Below are positions 1 to 8,809 of a stretch of 64,000 nucleotides of DNA, in pieces; within the stretch, counting starts at the first letter, position 1, and every line of letters starts with the position of its first letter. The position numbers and the translations under genes were made by a program. This DNA comes from Desnuesiella massiliensis. Its GTDB lineage: Bacteria; Bacillota; Clostridia; Clostridiales; Clostridiaceae. The notes beneath the pieces were generated by a model. That model made no database searches. It was given only the letters and a program-made list of their open reading frames with translations, and had not been told where the DNA came from. The DNA lies in NCBI RefSeq assembly GCF_001403615.1, contig NZ_LN879455.1, positions 806,001-870,000 of the forward strand. The letters are read 5' to 3'.

Positions 1-1
1 A

Positions 2-1255
2 ATAATATATTCACCACTAATGGATGAAAAAAACAAATTTGTTGGCATAGTGGTTATGGGAATAAATAAATCAGACATGATTTCCAGGATAAACGACTTA
101 ATGAGAAATATAGTTTTAATAGCTTCTGCATTAGCATTAGTGCTAGTATTAGTAACTATAAGAATAGTTAAAGGCATTACATCACCTTTAACAAAAGCTG
201 TGGATGAATTAGAGAATATGTCTAACGGTGATTTTTCTAAAGAAATCAAAGACAGCTATAACCATAGAAGAGATGAGGTGGGGGTATTATACAAAGCTTT
301 AAAATATATGCAGATTTCTATAAAAGAATCCTTAAATGATATAAAGCATTTTTCTAGGAATATTGAGGAGCAAGCGCAGAATCTTTCTTCTATTTCCGAA
401 GAGATGTCCGTTTCTTCAGAAAATGTATCTATAGCTATGCATGATATAGCACAAAATACTGGAACACAATCAGGTGAGCTTAGTAACATAGCTCATATGA
501 TAAATATACTAAATGAAAATTTATCTAATATAACTAAGGATATAAATAATGTTCATAGTAGCTCTAAGGATATCAGTGCAGTATCTCTAGAAAGTAATAG
601 GGAAATGAAAAAACTAATTGATAATATAAAAGGTATTAATGAAGCTTTTGAACAATACTATAGAAGGATATTTGGATTAAGCAATAAAATTAAAGAAGTA
701 AATGAAATAAGCGCTGTAATAAATGGCATTGCTGATCAGACTAATCTCTTAGCATTAAATGCATCAATTGAAGCTGCAAGAGCGGGAGAGGTTGGAAGAG
801 GCTTTAATGTAGTTGCTGAGGAAATAAGAAAACTGGCAGAGGAAACTAAGGTTTCATCAAAGAATATAGGGGACTTAATAATAGAAATATCTAAAGAAAG
901 TGATTATATGATAAAAGATACTGAAAATCTTAGTGTAGGTATGAATACACAACTATCTACTATAAATGGATCTTTAAGTAATTTTGAAAAAATAATTATT
1001 TCTATAAATGAAATTATACCTAAAATTGAGGGAGTCAATAGATTTATAGAGAAAATTAATTCTGAAAACAATGATATACTGTGGAAGATGAACAATATAT
1101 CCTCTTCTCACCAACAAATAGCAGCATCTACAGAAGAGGTATCTGCATCATCAGAAGAAATGAACTCTGCTAGTGAAGAAGTATCCTCAGCTTCTCAGAA
1201 GATGCATGAAATAACTGAGGAAATGATTAAATCTGTTAATAAGTTTAAGATATAA
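2..1255 (+). CDS. Methyl-accepting chemotaxis protein, 5' end cut by window
   Basis: A membrane chemoreceptor that signals to CheA/CheW. The reading frame is open to the left edge of the window, and residues before the first ATG (position 20) read as the end of an extracellular sensor domain, so the true start lies outside. Visible in order: a short sensor tail, one transmembrane segment (about residues 35-55 of the visible part), a HAMP linker with SPLTKAVDEL, and a long coiled-coil signalling domain. The hairpin tip is well conserved (DQTNLLALNASIEAARAGE, then VVAEEIRKLAEET). There is no C-terminal CheR-tethering pentapeptide. It is followed by a degraded ATPase fragment and a second chemoreceptor. 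The ligand cannot be told from what is visible. Confidence 0.9.
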   Translation: MIYSPLMDEKNKFVGIVVMGINKSDMISRINDLMRNIVLIASALALVLVLVTIRIVKGITSPLTKAVDELENMSNGDFSKEIKDSYNHRRDEVGVLYKALKYMQISIKESLNDIKHFSRNIEEQAQNLSSISEEMSVSSENVSIAMHDIAQNTGTQSGELSNIAHMINILNENLSNITKDINNVHSSSKDISAVSLESNREMKKLIDNIKGINEAFEQYYRRIFGLSNKIKEVNEISAVINGIADQTNLLALNASIEAARAGEVGRGFNVVAEEIRKLAEETKVSSKNIGDLIIEISKESDYMIKDTENLSVGMNTQLSTINGSLSNFEKIIISINEIIPKIEGVNRFIEKINSENNDILWKMNNISSSHQQIAASTEEVSASSEEMNSASEEVSSASQKMHEITEEMIKSVNKFKI

Positions 1256-1260
1256 TAAAA

Positions 1261-1434
1261 AATTGTGAAACATATCATCCTATAGATACTTCTATAGTAA
1301 AAGCTTATGATGATGAACTTGACAATAGTATAATTGAAGGCTATGAAGAGGTTTCAGGTCATGGTATTAAGGTGAATATATCAGGAAAGCAAGTGCTAGC
1401 AGGAAATAAAAGACTTATAAAGTGGCTAAAGTGA
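1261..1434 (+). pseudogene. Remnant of a heavy-metal P-type ATPase (nucleotide-binding domain)
   Basis: This stretch translates without a stop for about 58 codons but lacks a start codon and Shine-Dalgarno. It contains HPIDTSIVKAY followed by EEVSGHGIKVNISGK and VLAGNKRL. This is the order found in the nucleotide-binding domain of Cd/Zn/Co-type P1B ATPases (HP motif, then a G-x-G-I loop). The phosphorylation DKTGT motif and all membrane helices are absent, so it can only be a decayed fragment. It lies directly behind the chemoreceptor stop codon, which suggests a past deletion joined the two. Confidence 0.6.
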
Positions 1435-1446
1435 TTAAACATATAA

Positions 1447-1496
1447 AGGCTTATTTGCTTATAGGGGAATATGGTTCCCAACGAGTAAATAAGCCT
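1447..1496 (+). other. Structured element: 10-bp stem enclosing a small hairpin
   Basis: AGGCTTATTT (1447-1456) pairs perfectly with AAATAAGCCT (1487-1496) and encloses a second hairpin GGGAA-TATGG-TTCCC (1465-1479). No T tract follows, so it is not a normal terminator. The TATA-GGGGAATATGG-TTCCC part resembles the J1/2 plus P2 arm of purine riboswitches, but the UCUACC junction and the P3 arm are missing. It lies 160 bases upstream of the next chemoreceptor gene. The function is unknown. Confidence 0.4.
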
Positions 1497-1657
1497 ATTT
1501 GATGTGTAAAAGTCGAAATATATCTAAAAATATATGAATTTTTTTACATAAAATTATTATTATTGAAGTTTATAAGTAAATATGACATAATTAGATTAAA
1601 ATATTTATAATTGTATAATTATGTTTAATTGAATTAAATGATTTGGGAGGATACTAT

Positions 1658-3694
1658 ATGTCTATAAAGAAAAAAATATCTTTACTTACAGCTTCTATAG
1701 TTTTTATAGCTATACTATTTGTAAGTATTATAACTTATATTTTCACTAGTACAGCTATAGATAGGGTGGCTAAGAAGGATATGTCTGCTTTAGCCTCTAG
1801 CGTAAGGGCTTCTATAGAATTAGTCATAGAAAAAGAAAAGTCAAACATAGCTAGAGTGTCAAATCATAAAGCTGTGCACGAAATTTTTAATTACACAGGA
1901 AATAAAGATAGTGGACAGTATAAAAGTTTAATTGCGTCTATGAATAAAATGCTTAAGGAGTATGATTCTACACAAGGAAACTTAGAACATTCCTTTATAG
2001 TAGATAATAGTGGAACAATAATTGCAGATAGTGATGAAAGCTTAGTAGGTAAGAATTTAAACGATAGAGATTATAATAAGAGGACTTTAGAGGGACAGGG
2101 AAAGCAGGTAATTAGTGAAACTTTAATTTCTAAATCTACAGGGGCTCCTATAATAGTCTTCACATCACCAATAGTCGTAATTGATAAAGTTATAGGATAT
2201 GCAGCGGCAGCTGTTAAGGGGGAGACCTTAAATCAGTATTTGAAAGATATAAAGATATCAAATAGTGAGTCAAGCTATGCTTACCTAGTAGATGAAAAAG
2301 GGAATATTATATATCATCCTACTAAAGAAAAAATAGGAAAGCTCGTAGAAAATGATCAGATTAAAGCTTTGGTGGGAAAAAGTTATAAGGATGTAGAAGG
2401 TAAAGAAAGAATAGTTAATTATTTATATAAAGGTGCAGATAAGATAGCCGCTTATGAGGTGGTACATAATACCAACTGGATATTAGTTATTAGTGCGGAT
2501 GTTAAGGAATATATGAGTCCTGTATTTAAGCTAACTCAATGGCTGATGGGATCTAATATTATTATAGTAATATTATCAATAATTATTGGATTTATTGTAG
2601 CTTCAAAAATTTCAAAACCTATTTTAGATATAAGTAAATTGGTGGATAGTACCGCAAAGCTAGACTTAACATATAAGAAGGATTATGAAAGATATACGAA
2701 GCGCAAAGATGAGATTGCAATTATTGCTACAGCTATAGGTAATATGAGAAAGGTGTTAAGAGAAATGGTAGAGAAGCTCAACGAAGCTTCGGAAAACATA
2801 AATAACAATGCTAAATCGGTTAAGGATTTAACAGAAACATTAAAGATTCAGGCTGATAATACTGCAGAAGAAACAGAGCAGTTATCTGCTGGTATGGAAG
2901 AAAGTGCGGCCACCATAGAAGAGATTTCAGCCTCTTCAGGAGAAATGGAAAATGCAGTATCCAATATGGCAGAGAAAGCTAATGAGGGATCTCTAAGAAC
3001 TGAAGAGATATCTGAAAGAGCTAATGAGTTAAAGAAAGGTGCCGTAGCTTCTAAGCAGCACTCTCAAGAAATATATCATAAAGTTAAGAAGGAATTAGAA
3101 AAGGCCATTGAAGGGTCAAAGGCTGTAAAGGAGATAGATATACTATCTGAATCTATATTAGAAATAAGCAGTCAGACAAATTTACTAGCATTAAATGCAG
3201 CTATTGAAGCTGCAAGAGCAGGAGAATCTGGCAAGGGCTTTGCAGTAGTAGCTGAGGAAGTAAGAAAATTAGCTGAAGAATCTGCTACCATAGTAGGAAA
3301 TATTCAAAATGTGGTTAAAAATGTTAGAGGTTCAGTAGATAATCTTACTAATAGCTCATCACAGATGTTAAGCTATATAGATGAGGAAGTAGCTATAGAT
3401 TATAATAAATTCATTGCTGTAGGAGATAAATATAATATAGATGCAGAAGATGTAAATAAGTTTATGATAGACTTCAGTGCACTGTCTGAGGAATTAAATG
3501 CTTCTATAACGGGTATAGTTAAGGCTATAAGTGAAATGGCAGGCACTATAAATGACGGAGCTAGTGGAGTAACCAATATATCCTCTAAAACTATAAGTAT
3601 AGTAGAAGGAATACAAGAGATAAAAAATTCAGCAGAAGACAATTTGGCTAGTGCTGAGATATTAAAGGATATAACAAAACAGTTTAAATTATAA
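1658..3694 (+). CDS. Methyl-accepting chemotaxis protein with dCache sensor
   Basis: A complete 678-residue chemoreceptor. An in-frame TTG at 1643 is possible, but the ATG at 1658 is preferred because GGGAGG lies seven bases before it. Order: N-terminal transmembrane helix (about 8-30); double-Cache extracellular domain (about 35-285, with DNSGTIIADSDESLVGKN and DEKGNIIYHPTKEKIGK); second helix (about 295-318); HAMP; and the MCP signalling coiled coil with QTNLLALNAAIEAARAGES and VVAEEVRKLAEES. Double-Cache sensors usually bind small metabolites such as amino or organic acids. Which one cannot be told here. A terminator follows, so it appears monocistronic. Confidence 0.93.
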   Translation: MSIKKKISLLTASIVFIAILFVSIITYIFTSTAIDRVAKKDMSALASSVRASIELVIEKEKSNIARVSNHKAVHEIFNYTGNKDSGQYKSLIASMNKMLKEYDSTQGNLEHSFIVDNSGTIIADSDESLVGKNLNDRDYNKRTLEGQGKQVISETLISKSTGAPIIVFTSPIVVIDKVIGYAAAAVKGETLNQYLKDIKISNSESSYAYLVDEKGNIIYHPTKEKIGKLVENDQIKALVGKSYKDVEGKERIVNYLYKGADKIAAYEVVHNTNWILVISADVKEYMSPVFKLTQWLMGSNIIIVILSIIIGFIVASKISKPILDISKLVDSTAKLDLTYKKDYERYTKRKDEIAIIATAIGNMRKVLREMVEKLNEASENINNNAKSVKDLTETLKIQADNTAEETEQLSAGMEESAATIEEISASSGEMENAVSNMAEKANEGSLRTEEISERANELKKGAVASKQHSQEIYHKVKKELEKAIEGSKAVKEIDILSESILEISSQTNLLALNAAIEAARAGESGKGFAVVAEEVRKLAEESATIVGNIQNVVKNVRGSVDNLTNSSSQMLSYIDEEVAIDYNKFIAVGDKYNIDAEDVNKFMIDFSALSEELNASITGIVKAISEMAGTINDGASGVTNISSKTISIVEGIQEIKNSAEDNLASAEILKDITKQFKL

Positions 3695-3703
3695 AAAACG
3701 TAT

Positions 3704-3741
3704 AAAAGCATGCAAAGGCCCTAAAGCTGATGCATGCTTTT
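3704..3741 (+). terminator. Rho-independent terminator after chemoreceptor
   Basis: AAAAGCATGC and GCATGCTTTT form a 10-bp stem around an 18-base loop, followed by a T-rich stretch, just behind the chemoreceptor stop codon. Confidence 0.65.
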
Positions 3742-3810
3742 GATTTTAATACTCTTTATATAGTATAATATTGCTGTATTAACTTAAATTTCTAATAAGG
3801 AGCAGCGGTT

Positions 3811-4671
3811 ATGAAAAGCAATAAAAATCTCCATATTCAAAAGGTAATCATAACATCCATTATCATTAATGTAGTGCAATTATTAATTATTCTATGGATA
3901 AGTTTTTATGGTGTGTTAAAAATTGGGAATATAAATGCTAATGGATTATTGTATATAATCATATTAACTATAATAGTGAATAGCTTTATTATAATAAAAA
4001 ATATGTATTTAATGATATTTAGTAAAGGGGAAAAGCAGGGCTTGATTGAAAGTCTGCAGCATTTAACTGAACTAAATAAAACCTTAAGATCTCAAAGACA
4101 TGATTTTGTTAATCATCTTCAAGTGATCTACAACCTGTTAGAACTAGAAGAATATGATGAAGGCAAAAGCTATATAGAAAAAATATATAAAGACGTGGTT
4201 AAGGTAAATAGGGCTATGAAAACCTCTAATGCTGCGGTAAACGCTTTATTGCAAGCTAAAACTATATATGCTGAGCAAAATTTTATAGAAGTAAATTTAT
4301 ATGTATATACTGATCTTAAGCATATGCCTATACCTGCTTGGGAGTTTTGCAGGGTTTTAGGAAATATAATAGATAATGCTATCTTTGCATTAAATACCTC
4401 TAATAAAAAAGAAAAAGTATTAACTATAGAATTATTTGAAGACATAAAAAGCTATAAATTTAATATTATTAATAACGGACCTAAAATAGAATCGGGAATC
4501 ATAGATAAGATTTTTACTCCAGGATTTTCTACAAAAGGAGATAAAGGTGAGGGTGTGGGACTTTCAATAGTGAAGGAAATTTTAAATAGCTATGGTGGAA
4601 GTATAGAAGTGAAAAGCACTGATATGGAAACTAGTTTTGAAGGCGCTATATATAAGGCTAAAGAGGAGTAG
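3811..4671 (+). CDS. Spo0B/DcuS-type sensor histidine kinase without extracellular sensor
   Basis: A 286-residue membrane kinase. Two N-terminal transmembrane helices (about 12-35 and 45-68) are joined by a very short loop, so there is no real extracellular domain. A Spo0B-type dimerisation box follows with the phospho-acceptor His in RSQRHDFVNHLQVIYNL (near residue 96). The GHKL ATPase domain has N box GNIIDNAIFAL, F box FTPGFSTKG and G box GEGVGLSIVKEIL. Kinases of this build pair with LytTR or CitB-type regulators. The closest candidate partner is the LytTR regulator at 6691-7431, on the same strand but separated by three genes. The start ATG has AAGGAG upstream. The signal is unknown. Confidence 0.85.
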   Translation: MKSNKNLHIQKVIITSIIINVVQLLIILWISFYGVLKIGNINANGLLYIIILTIIVNSFIIIKNMYLMIFSKGEKQGLIESLQHLTELNKTLRSQRHDFVNHLQVIYNLLELEEYDEGKSYIEKIYKDVVKVNRAMKTSNAAVNALLQAKTIYAEQNFIEVNLYVYTDLKHMPIPAWEFCRVLGNIIDNAIFALNTSNKKEKVLTIELFEDIKSYKFNIINNGPKIESGIIDKIFTPGFSTKGDKGEGVGLSIVKEILNSYGGSIEVKSTDMETSFEGAIYKAKEE

Positions 4672-4815
4672 ATTATTATTAGAATAAGGAAAATGATTAA
4701 ACATAAAAAGTGACATGTAGTACTTCATAATGTATTTTTTATAGCTTATGTATTTTTGAGAAAAGCCATAAGTATTAGTATATACTTATAGAAATAAACA
4801 AAAGGGGTGATTTTA

Positions 4816-5316
4816 TTGGAGCTAGTAAATATTATAAACAACTTAAATATAATTTCTATAATTTTCTTTATTCTTGGGTTCATCTTTGTCATAGTTGAAA
4901 TGTTTCATCCAGGCTTTGGAGCTCCAGGAATTTTAGGAGGTATTCTCTTATTTCTGGGCATAATCTTTACTGCGCAAAACCTAATTGAGGCTGTGATACT
5001 GCTTATTGTTGTACTAGCTATCCTAGGGGTGGCCTTGGCCATAGTGTTACAATCCTTTGCTAAAGGAAAGCTTTCAAAAACCATGGTACTTTTTGAAAGT
5101 CAAAAGAAAGAACAGGGATATATAGGCACAGAGGATTTAAATTATTTTCTAGGAAAAGAGGGAATTACTAATACTGTGCTAAGGCCTTCTGGTACTGCAG
5201 ATTTTGATGGAGTAAAGATGGATGTAGTATCGGAAGGAGAATATATTGAAAAAGGTTGTGCGGTAAAAATAATAAAAGTGCAGGGAAGAAAAATATTAGT
5301 TAGGGAAATAAAATAG
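4816..5316 (+). CDS. NfeD-like membrane protein
   Basis: A 166-residue short-form NfeD protein. The TTG at 4816 fits best, with AAGGGGTGA ending six bases before it. A GTG at 4807 overlaps that Shine-Dalgarno and is unlikely. Three hydrophobic segments (about 10-95) include the family-typical EMFHPGFGAPGILGGILLFLG. A soluble OB-fold-like C-terminus follows (about 105-166, with GKEGITNTVLRPSGTADFDG). NfeD proteins of this type are almost always encoded beside flotillin or stomatin homologues and act with them in membrane microdomains. Here FloA follows after a 26-base gap with its own Shine-Dalgarno, so the two are probably one operon. Confidence 0.88.
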   Translation: MELVNIINNLNIISIIFFILGFIFVIVEMFHPGFGAPGILGGILLFLGIIFTAQNLIEAVILLIVVLAILGVALAIVLQSFAKGKLSKTMVLFESQKKEQGYIGTEDLNYFLGKEGITNTVLRPSGTADFDGVKMDVVSEGEYIEKGCAVKIIKVQGRKILVREIK

Positions 5317-5342
5317 TTTTATAATAAAAAGGAGAGGATTTT

Positions 5343-6326
5343 ATGGATACAAGAGTTTTAAGTATTCTAATAATAGGTATTATAGTAGTAGTATTCTTAA
5401 TATTATTCTTTAGTTTTGTACCTATTGGACTATGGATTTCAGCAGCTGCGGCAGATGTTAAGGTGAGCATATTTAATTTAATAGGTATGAGATTGAGAAG
5501 AGTTGTACCAAGTAGAATAATAATTCCTTTGATTAAATCTACAAAAGCGGGTATGAATGTTAATGTAAATCAGTTGGAAGCCCACTATCTTGCTGGCGGA
5601 AATGTGGATAAGGTGGTAGATGCTTTAATAGGAGCTCATAGAGCTAATATAGAATTGCTATTTGAAAAAGCTGCTGCTATTGACCTAGCAGGAAGAGATG
5701 TACTAGAAGCAGTTAAGATGAGTGTTAATCCTAAGGTTATAGAGACCCCAAATGTATCAGCAGTTTCAAAGGATGGTATAGAATTACTAGTAAAAGCTAG
5801 GGTAACTGTAAGAGCTAATCTTGAAAGGCTAGTAGGTGGAGCAGGAGAGGCTACAGTATTAGCTAGAGTTGGAGAGGGAATTGTAACTACCGTAGGTAGC
5901 TCAGAATCTCATAAGGAAGTTTTAGAGAATCCAGATAAAATATCAAAAGTAGTTTTAAGTAAGGGCTTAGATGCAGGAACAGCCTTTGAAATATTATCCA
6001 TAGATATAGCTGACGTAGATGTAGGAAGAAATATAGGAGCACAGTTACAGACCTTACAAGCAGAGGCAGACAAAAACATTGCTCAGGCTAAGGCTGAGGA
6101 AAGAAGAGCTATGGCTGTAGCACAAGAACAGGAAATGAGAGCGGCAGTGGTTCAAGCTGAGGCTGAGGTACCTAGAGCTATGGCTCAGGCTTTAAGGGAA
6201 GGGAAGCTTGGTATTATGGATTATTATGACATGCAAAATATAGTGGCTGATACTAAGATGAGAAATTCCATATCTGCTACAGGGAAAAAAGGTATGGGAA
6301 TAAAAAATATAGATGAAGATAAATAA
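5343..6326 (+). CDS. floA: Flotillin-like scaffold protein FloA
   Basis: A 327-residue flotillin-like protein of the FloA/YqfA (UPF0365) family. It is an integral inner-leaflet membrane protein that organises functional membrane microdomains. An N-terminal hydrophobic hairpin (about 5-35) is followed by the SPFH-like domain with LEAHYLAGGNVDKVVDALIG and the long Ala/Glu-rich coiled coil (EADKNIAQAKAEERRAMAVA). The length matches the family. The start ATG has AAGGAGAGG upstream. The gene sits behind nfeD and ahead of a small gene and a LytTR regulator, so the operon links microdomain proteins to a regulator. Confidence 0.95.
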   Translation: MDTRVLSILIIGIIVVVFLILFFSFVPIGLWISAAAADVKVSIFNLIGMRLRRVVPSRIIIPLIKSTKAGMNVNVNQLEAHYLAGGNVDKVVDALIGAHRANIELLFEKAAAIDLAGRDVLEAVKMSVNPKVIETPNVSAVSKDGIELLVKARVTVRANLERLVGGAGEATVLARVGEGIVTTVGSSESHKEVLENPDKISKVVLSKGLDAGTAFEILSIDIADVDVGRNIGAQLQTLQAEADKNIAQAKAEERRAMAVAQEQEMRAAVVQAEAEVPRAMAQALREGKLGIMDYYDMQNIVADTKMRNSISATGKKGMGIKNIDEDK

Positions 6327-6352
6327 TAGATGTAGAATTTAGGTGATGTATA

Positions 6353-6685
6353 ATGAGTATGATTAAAAGCCTATTAAATTCTTTCATGGGTAGTTTCAAT
6401 AGCGATAGTTGGGGTAAATATTATAAACCCATTAATAAAAATAAGCCTATAATAGAAGAATTTATAATTAACAAAGAGGAAAATTCTGAGGCTGGCACTG
6501 AATCACAAGAGGAGAATTCTCAGTGCAAGCAATGTTCTAAAGAAGAATATAAAGAGGTTGGAGATAAAGCTAAAGCCTCTGGAATAAACCTCGAATTAAA
6601 TGAAGAAGAACTAGTTAAGGCAGTTATATATAGTGAAATATTGGGATTGCCAAGGAGCAAGAGGAAGGGAAGATTCAGGAGGTAA
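6353..6685 (+). CDS. Small hypothetical protein in the floA operon
   Basis: A 110-residue protein I do not recognise. The N-terminus (about 1-30) is neutral to basic, the middle is very acidic and Glu/Ser-rich (about 38-60, including two Cys in CKQC), and the C-terminus is basic (RSKRKGRFRR). The end KAVIYSEILGLPRSKRKGRFRR resembles the C-terminus of small FloA-linked clostridial proteins in composition only. There is no signal peptide or helix. AGGTGA six bases before the ATG supports it as a real gene. It is squeezed between floA and the LytTR regulator with gaps of 26 and 5 bases, so it is very probably co-transcribed. Confidence 0.6.
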   Translation: MSMIKSLLNSFMGSFNSDSWGKYYKPINKNKPIIEEFIINKEENSEAGTESQEENSQCKQCSKEEYKEVGDKAKASGINLELNEEELVKAVIYSEILGLPRSKRKGRFRR

Positions 6686-6690
6686 AGGTC

Positions 6691-7431
6691 TTGGGATTAA
6701 GGGTATTAGTAGTAGATGATGAAAAAGCCATGAGAACAATATTAAAGAAAGTTATTGGAAAGGTGGAGGGCTTTGAGGTTTTAGCAGAGGCAAAAAACGC
6801 AGAAGAAGCTTTGGAGCACTTTGAGATCAATAAACCAGAGGTAGTGTTTCTAGATGTGGAGATGGAAGGAACTACTGGAGTGGAATGCGCAAAAAAAATA
6901 GTGGATATAGAGCCTAAAACTATAATTATTTTTGCGACGGCTCATACTGAATACATGACAGAAGCCTTTGAGCTATATGCCTTTGACTACTTGGTAAAGC
7001 CCTTCAACATTGAAAGAGTAAATAAAACTCTATTAAAAATAAAAGAATTAAGTAATAATAAAAGTTCTCATGGCATAGATAAAATAATAAAGCATGAAAA
7101 AGGTTTGGATAAAATCGTTATAAAAAATAAAGAAGGTATAAGTTTTATAGATACAATGGATATAGTGCTCATACAAAGAGAGGATAGGGCCACAGCCATA
7201 TATACCTTAGAAGGACATTACATTACCTCAGAAGGCTTAAGTGATATTGAAGAAAGATTAGATAAAAGTCAGTTTTTTAGAAGCCACAAATCCTATATAA
7301 TAAATTTATCCATGATAAGCAAGATTTTTCCCTATGGAAGATGGACTTATATAGTTAAGTTTAAAAATACAGATAGGGATGCTTTGTTAACTCATGAGAA
7401 GTATGAAGAAATAAAAAAGATATTTGTTTAA
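6691..7431 (+). CDS. LytTR-family response regulator
   Basis: A 246-residue two-component regulator. Receiver domain about 1-118 has the acidic pair VDDE, the phospho-acceptor Asp in VVFLDVEMEG, and the conserved Lys in FDYLVKPFN. The LytTR DNA-binding domain occupies about 140-240, with FFRSHKSYIINLSMI, typical of AgrA/LytR/VirR proteins. The TTG start is supported by AGGAGG about eight bases upstream, and the gene follows the preceding stop by five bases. The likely kinase is the Spo0B-type protein at 3811-4671. LytTR regulators often control cell-envelope or peptide-signalled functions. The target here is unknown. Confidence 0.9.
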   Translation: MGLRVLVVDDEKAMRTILKKVIGKVEGFEVLAEAKNAEEALEHFEINKPEVVFLDVEMEGTTGVECAKKIVDIEPKTIIIFATAHTEYMTEAFELYAFDYLVKPFNIERVNKTLLKIKELSNNKSSHGIDKIIKHEKGLDKIVIKNKEGISFIDTMDIVLIQREDRATAIYTLEGHYITSEGLSDIEERLDKSQFFRSHKSYIINLSMISKIFPYGRWTYIVKFKNTDRDALLTHEKYEEIKKIFV

Positions 7432-7459
7432 AGATTAGAGAAAGATTGAGGAAAGATTA

Positions 7460-7867
7460 ATGAACCAAGATAAAAAAAGACTTATAAGTTTGGTTATAAT
7501 ACTATTAGTAATAGTTTTAGTAGGTTCTACTGTATTCTTTTCAAAACTTAAGGTTACAGATGAGGGAATTAAAAATTCAGGTATGTATGGTGTTGATTTA
7601 AAATATAGTGACATAGAAGAAGTTAAATTGCAAGAGGAATTGCCCAAAAATCTTATAAGAAGTAATGGTATTAATTTGGGAAGTATTTATATCGGCAAAT
7701 TTAAAAGCATGGATTCTGAGAAATTAAAATTATTTGTATATTCCTCTAAGGGGCCATTTATATATATAAAACCTAAGAGTAAGGACTATAATTATATTAT
7801 AATTAATTTTAAGCAAAAGCAGGAAACAGAAAATGTGTTTAAACAAATATCAGATAAGATAAAATGA
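7460..7867 (+). CDS. Membrane-anchored bacterial PH-like domain protein
   Basis: A 135-residue protein with one N-terminal transmembrane helix (about 8-27) after a basic start (NQDKKR). A beta-rich domain follows that resembles the bacterial PH domains found in small membrane proteins: KVTDEGIKNSGMYGVDLKYS, then DIEEVKL and a C-terminal helix. Such domains are structural, and no catalytic residues are seen. It follows the LytTR regulator by 28 bases and may be the last gene of that operon. The domain call rests on pattern only. Confidence 0.6.
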   Translation: MNQDKKRLISLVIILLVIVLVGSTVFFSKLKVTDEGIKNSGMYGVDLKYSDIEEVKLQEELPKNLIRSNGINLGSIYIGKFKSMDSEKLKLFVYSSKGPFIYIKPKSKDYNYIIINFKQKQETENVFKQISDKIK

Positions 7868-7984
7868 CAAATTTCTAGCATTTAAATTATGATTTTACCT
7901 TATATAACAAAATAAAATGCAAAAAGCATAAAAAACGAAAAAGATATTGACAAAAATTTATGTTTTATCTATACTAGTCTATGT

Positions 7985-8100
7985 TTAGAGAATACTTTCA
8001 GGCATAAGGGAGTAGCTTGCAGGATAGTTTATCCTGTTGCAGAGTCAACATACTGATGTTTTTCATCTGGCTTTGTATTAAAAAGTGAGACTTATGTATA
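7985..8100 (+). ncRNA. Manganese (yybP-ykoY) riboswitch aptamer
   Basis: The 350-base gap before mntP contains AAGGGAGTAGC (about 8007-8017), a paired arm CAGGATAG/TTATCCTG, and then AGTCAACATACTGATG, matching the conserved loops of the yybP-ykoY Mn2+ aptamer. A strong terminator hairpin follows at once, and the downstream gene encodes a Mn exporter, the classical target. In this class Mn2+ binding favours read-through, so the exporter is made when Mn2+ is high. Exact aptamer limits are estimated. Confidence 0.8.
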
Positions 8101-8145
8101 ACCGTTGATGGGTAGGTTATACATAAGTCTCTTTTCTTTTTGTTT
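8088..8145 (+). terminator. Expression-platform terminator of the Mn riboswitch
   Basis: AGACTTATGTATAACC (8088-8103) pairs perfectly with GGTTATACATAAGTCT (8115-8130) over 16 bp, with an 11-base loop. CTTTTCTTTTTGTTTTT follows. It lies between the aptamer and mntP and is the expected regulated terminator. Confidence 0.85.
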
Positions 8146-8216
8146 TTAAGGATAACAGTATTAAATTTACTGTTTTCTTTAATGTAATATATAAAAGATG
8201 AAGGGGTGCGGAGTAT

Positions 8217-8801
8217 ATGAATTTATTATCTATTGTACTTATAGCCTTTGGACTATCTATGGATGCTTTTGCAGTGTCTGTTACTAGCGGAATAGGAGTA
8301 AAGGAGGCTAAAGTAAAAAATGCTTTTAAAATCGCTTTTTATTTTGGATTGTTTCAAGGATTAATGCCTTTAATTGGATGGTTTATCGGAAGCAGATTTA
8401 AGGATTACATAACTCAAATAGACCATTGGGTAGCTTTTATTTTGTTAGCTGTAATTGGCGGAAAAATGATTTATGAAGCTATAAAGGAAGCTGAGGAAGA
8501 GAAAGTAAATTGCTTAACCTTTAAAGTATTAGTAGTTTTAGCTATTGCTACTAGCATAGATGCCTTAGCTGTTGGTATAAGCTTTGCGTTTTTAAGCGTA
8601 TCTATATTAAAAGCTTCAGCTATTATTGCCTGTATTACCTTTTTCATATGCTTTGCTGGGGTATTTTTAGGAAAGTGGTGTGGAGAGGTTTTTCAAAAGA
8701 AGGCGGAGATAGTTGGGGGCGTAATATTATTGTTTATTGGGTTTAAAATATTAGCTGAGCATTTAGAGCTAACGCAGCTTGTAATGAAGTTAATACAATA
8801 A
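8217..8801 (+). CDS. mntP: Manganese efflux pump MntP
   Basis: A 194-residue six-helix membrane protein of the MntP (YebN) family that exports Mn2+. It consists of two repeated three-helix halves, each with the family motif: GLSMDAFAVSVTSG near residue 13 and ATSIDALAVGISFAF near residue 110. The intramembrane Asp residues are the presumed metal ligands. A Mn riboswitch lies directly upstream, which supports the substrate. The start ATG has AAGGGGTG and GGAG in front. The stop codon overlaps the A-run of a bidirectional terminator that has been split by an insertion sequence (see 8819-10230). Confidence 0.93.
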   Translation: MNLLSIVLIAFGLSMDAFAVSVTSGIGVKEAKVKNAFKIAFYFGLFQGLMPLIGWFIGSRFKDYITQIDHWVAFILLAVIGGKMIYEAIKEAEEEKVNCLTFKVLVVLAIATSIDALAVGISFAFLSVSILKASAIIACITFFICFAGVFLGKWCGEVFQKKAEIVGGVILLFIGFKILAEHLELTQLVMKLIQ

Positions 8802-8809
8802 AAAAGACG

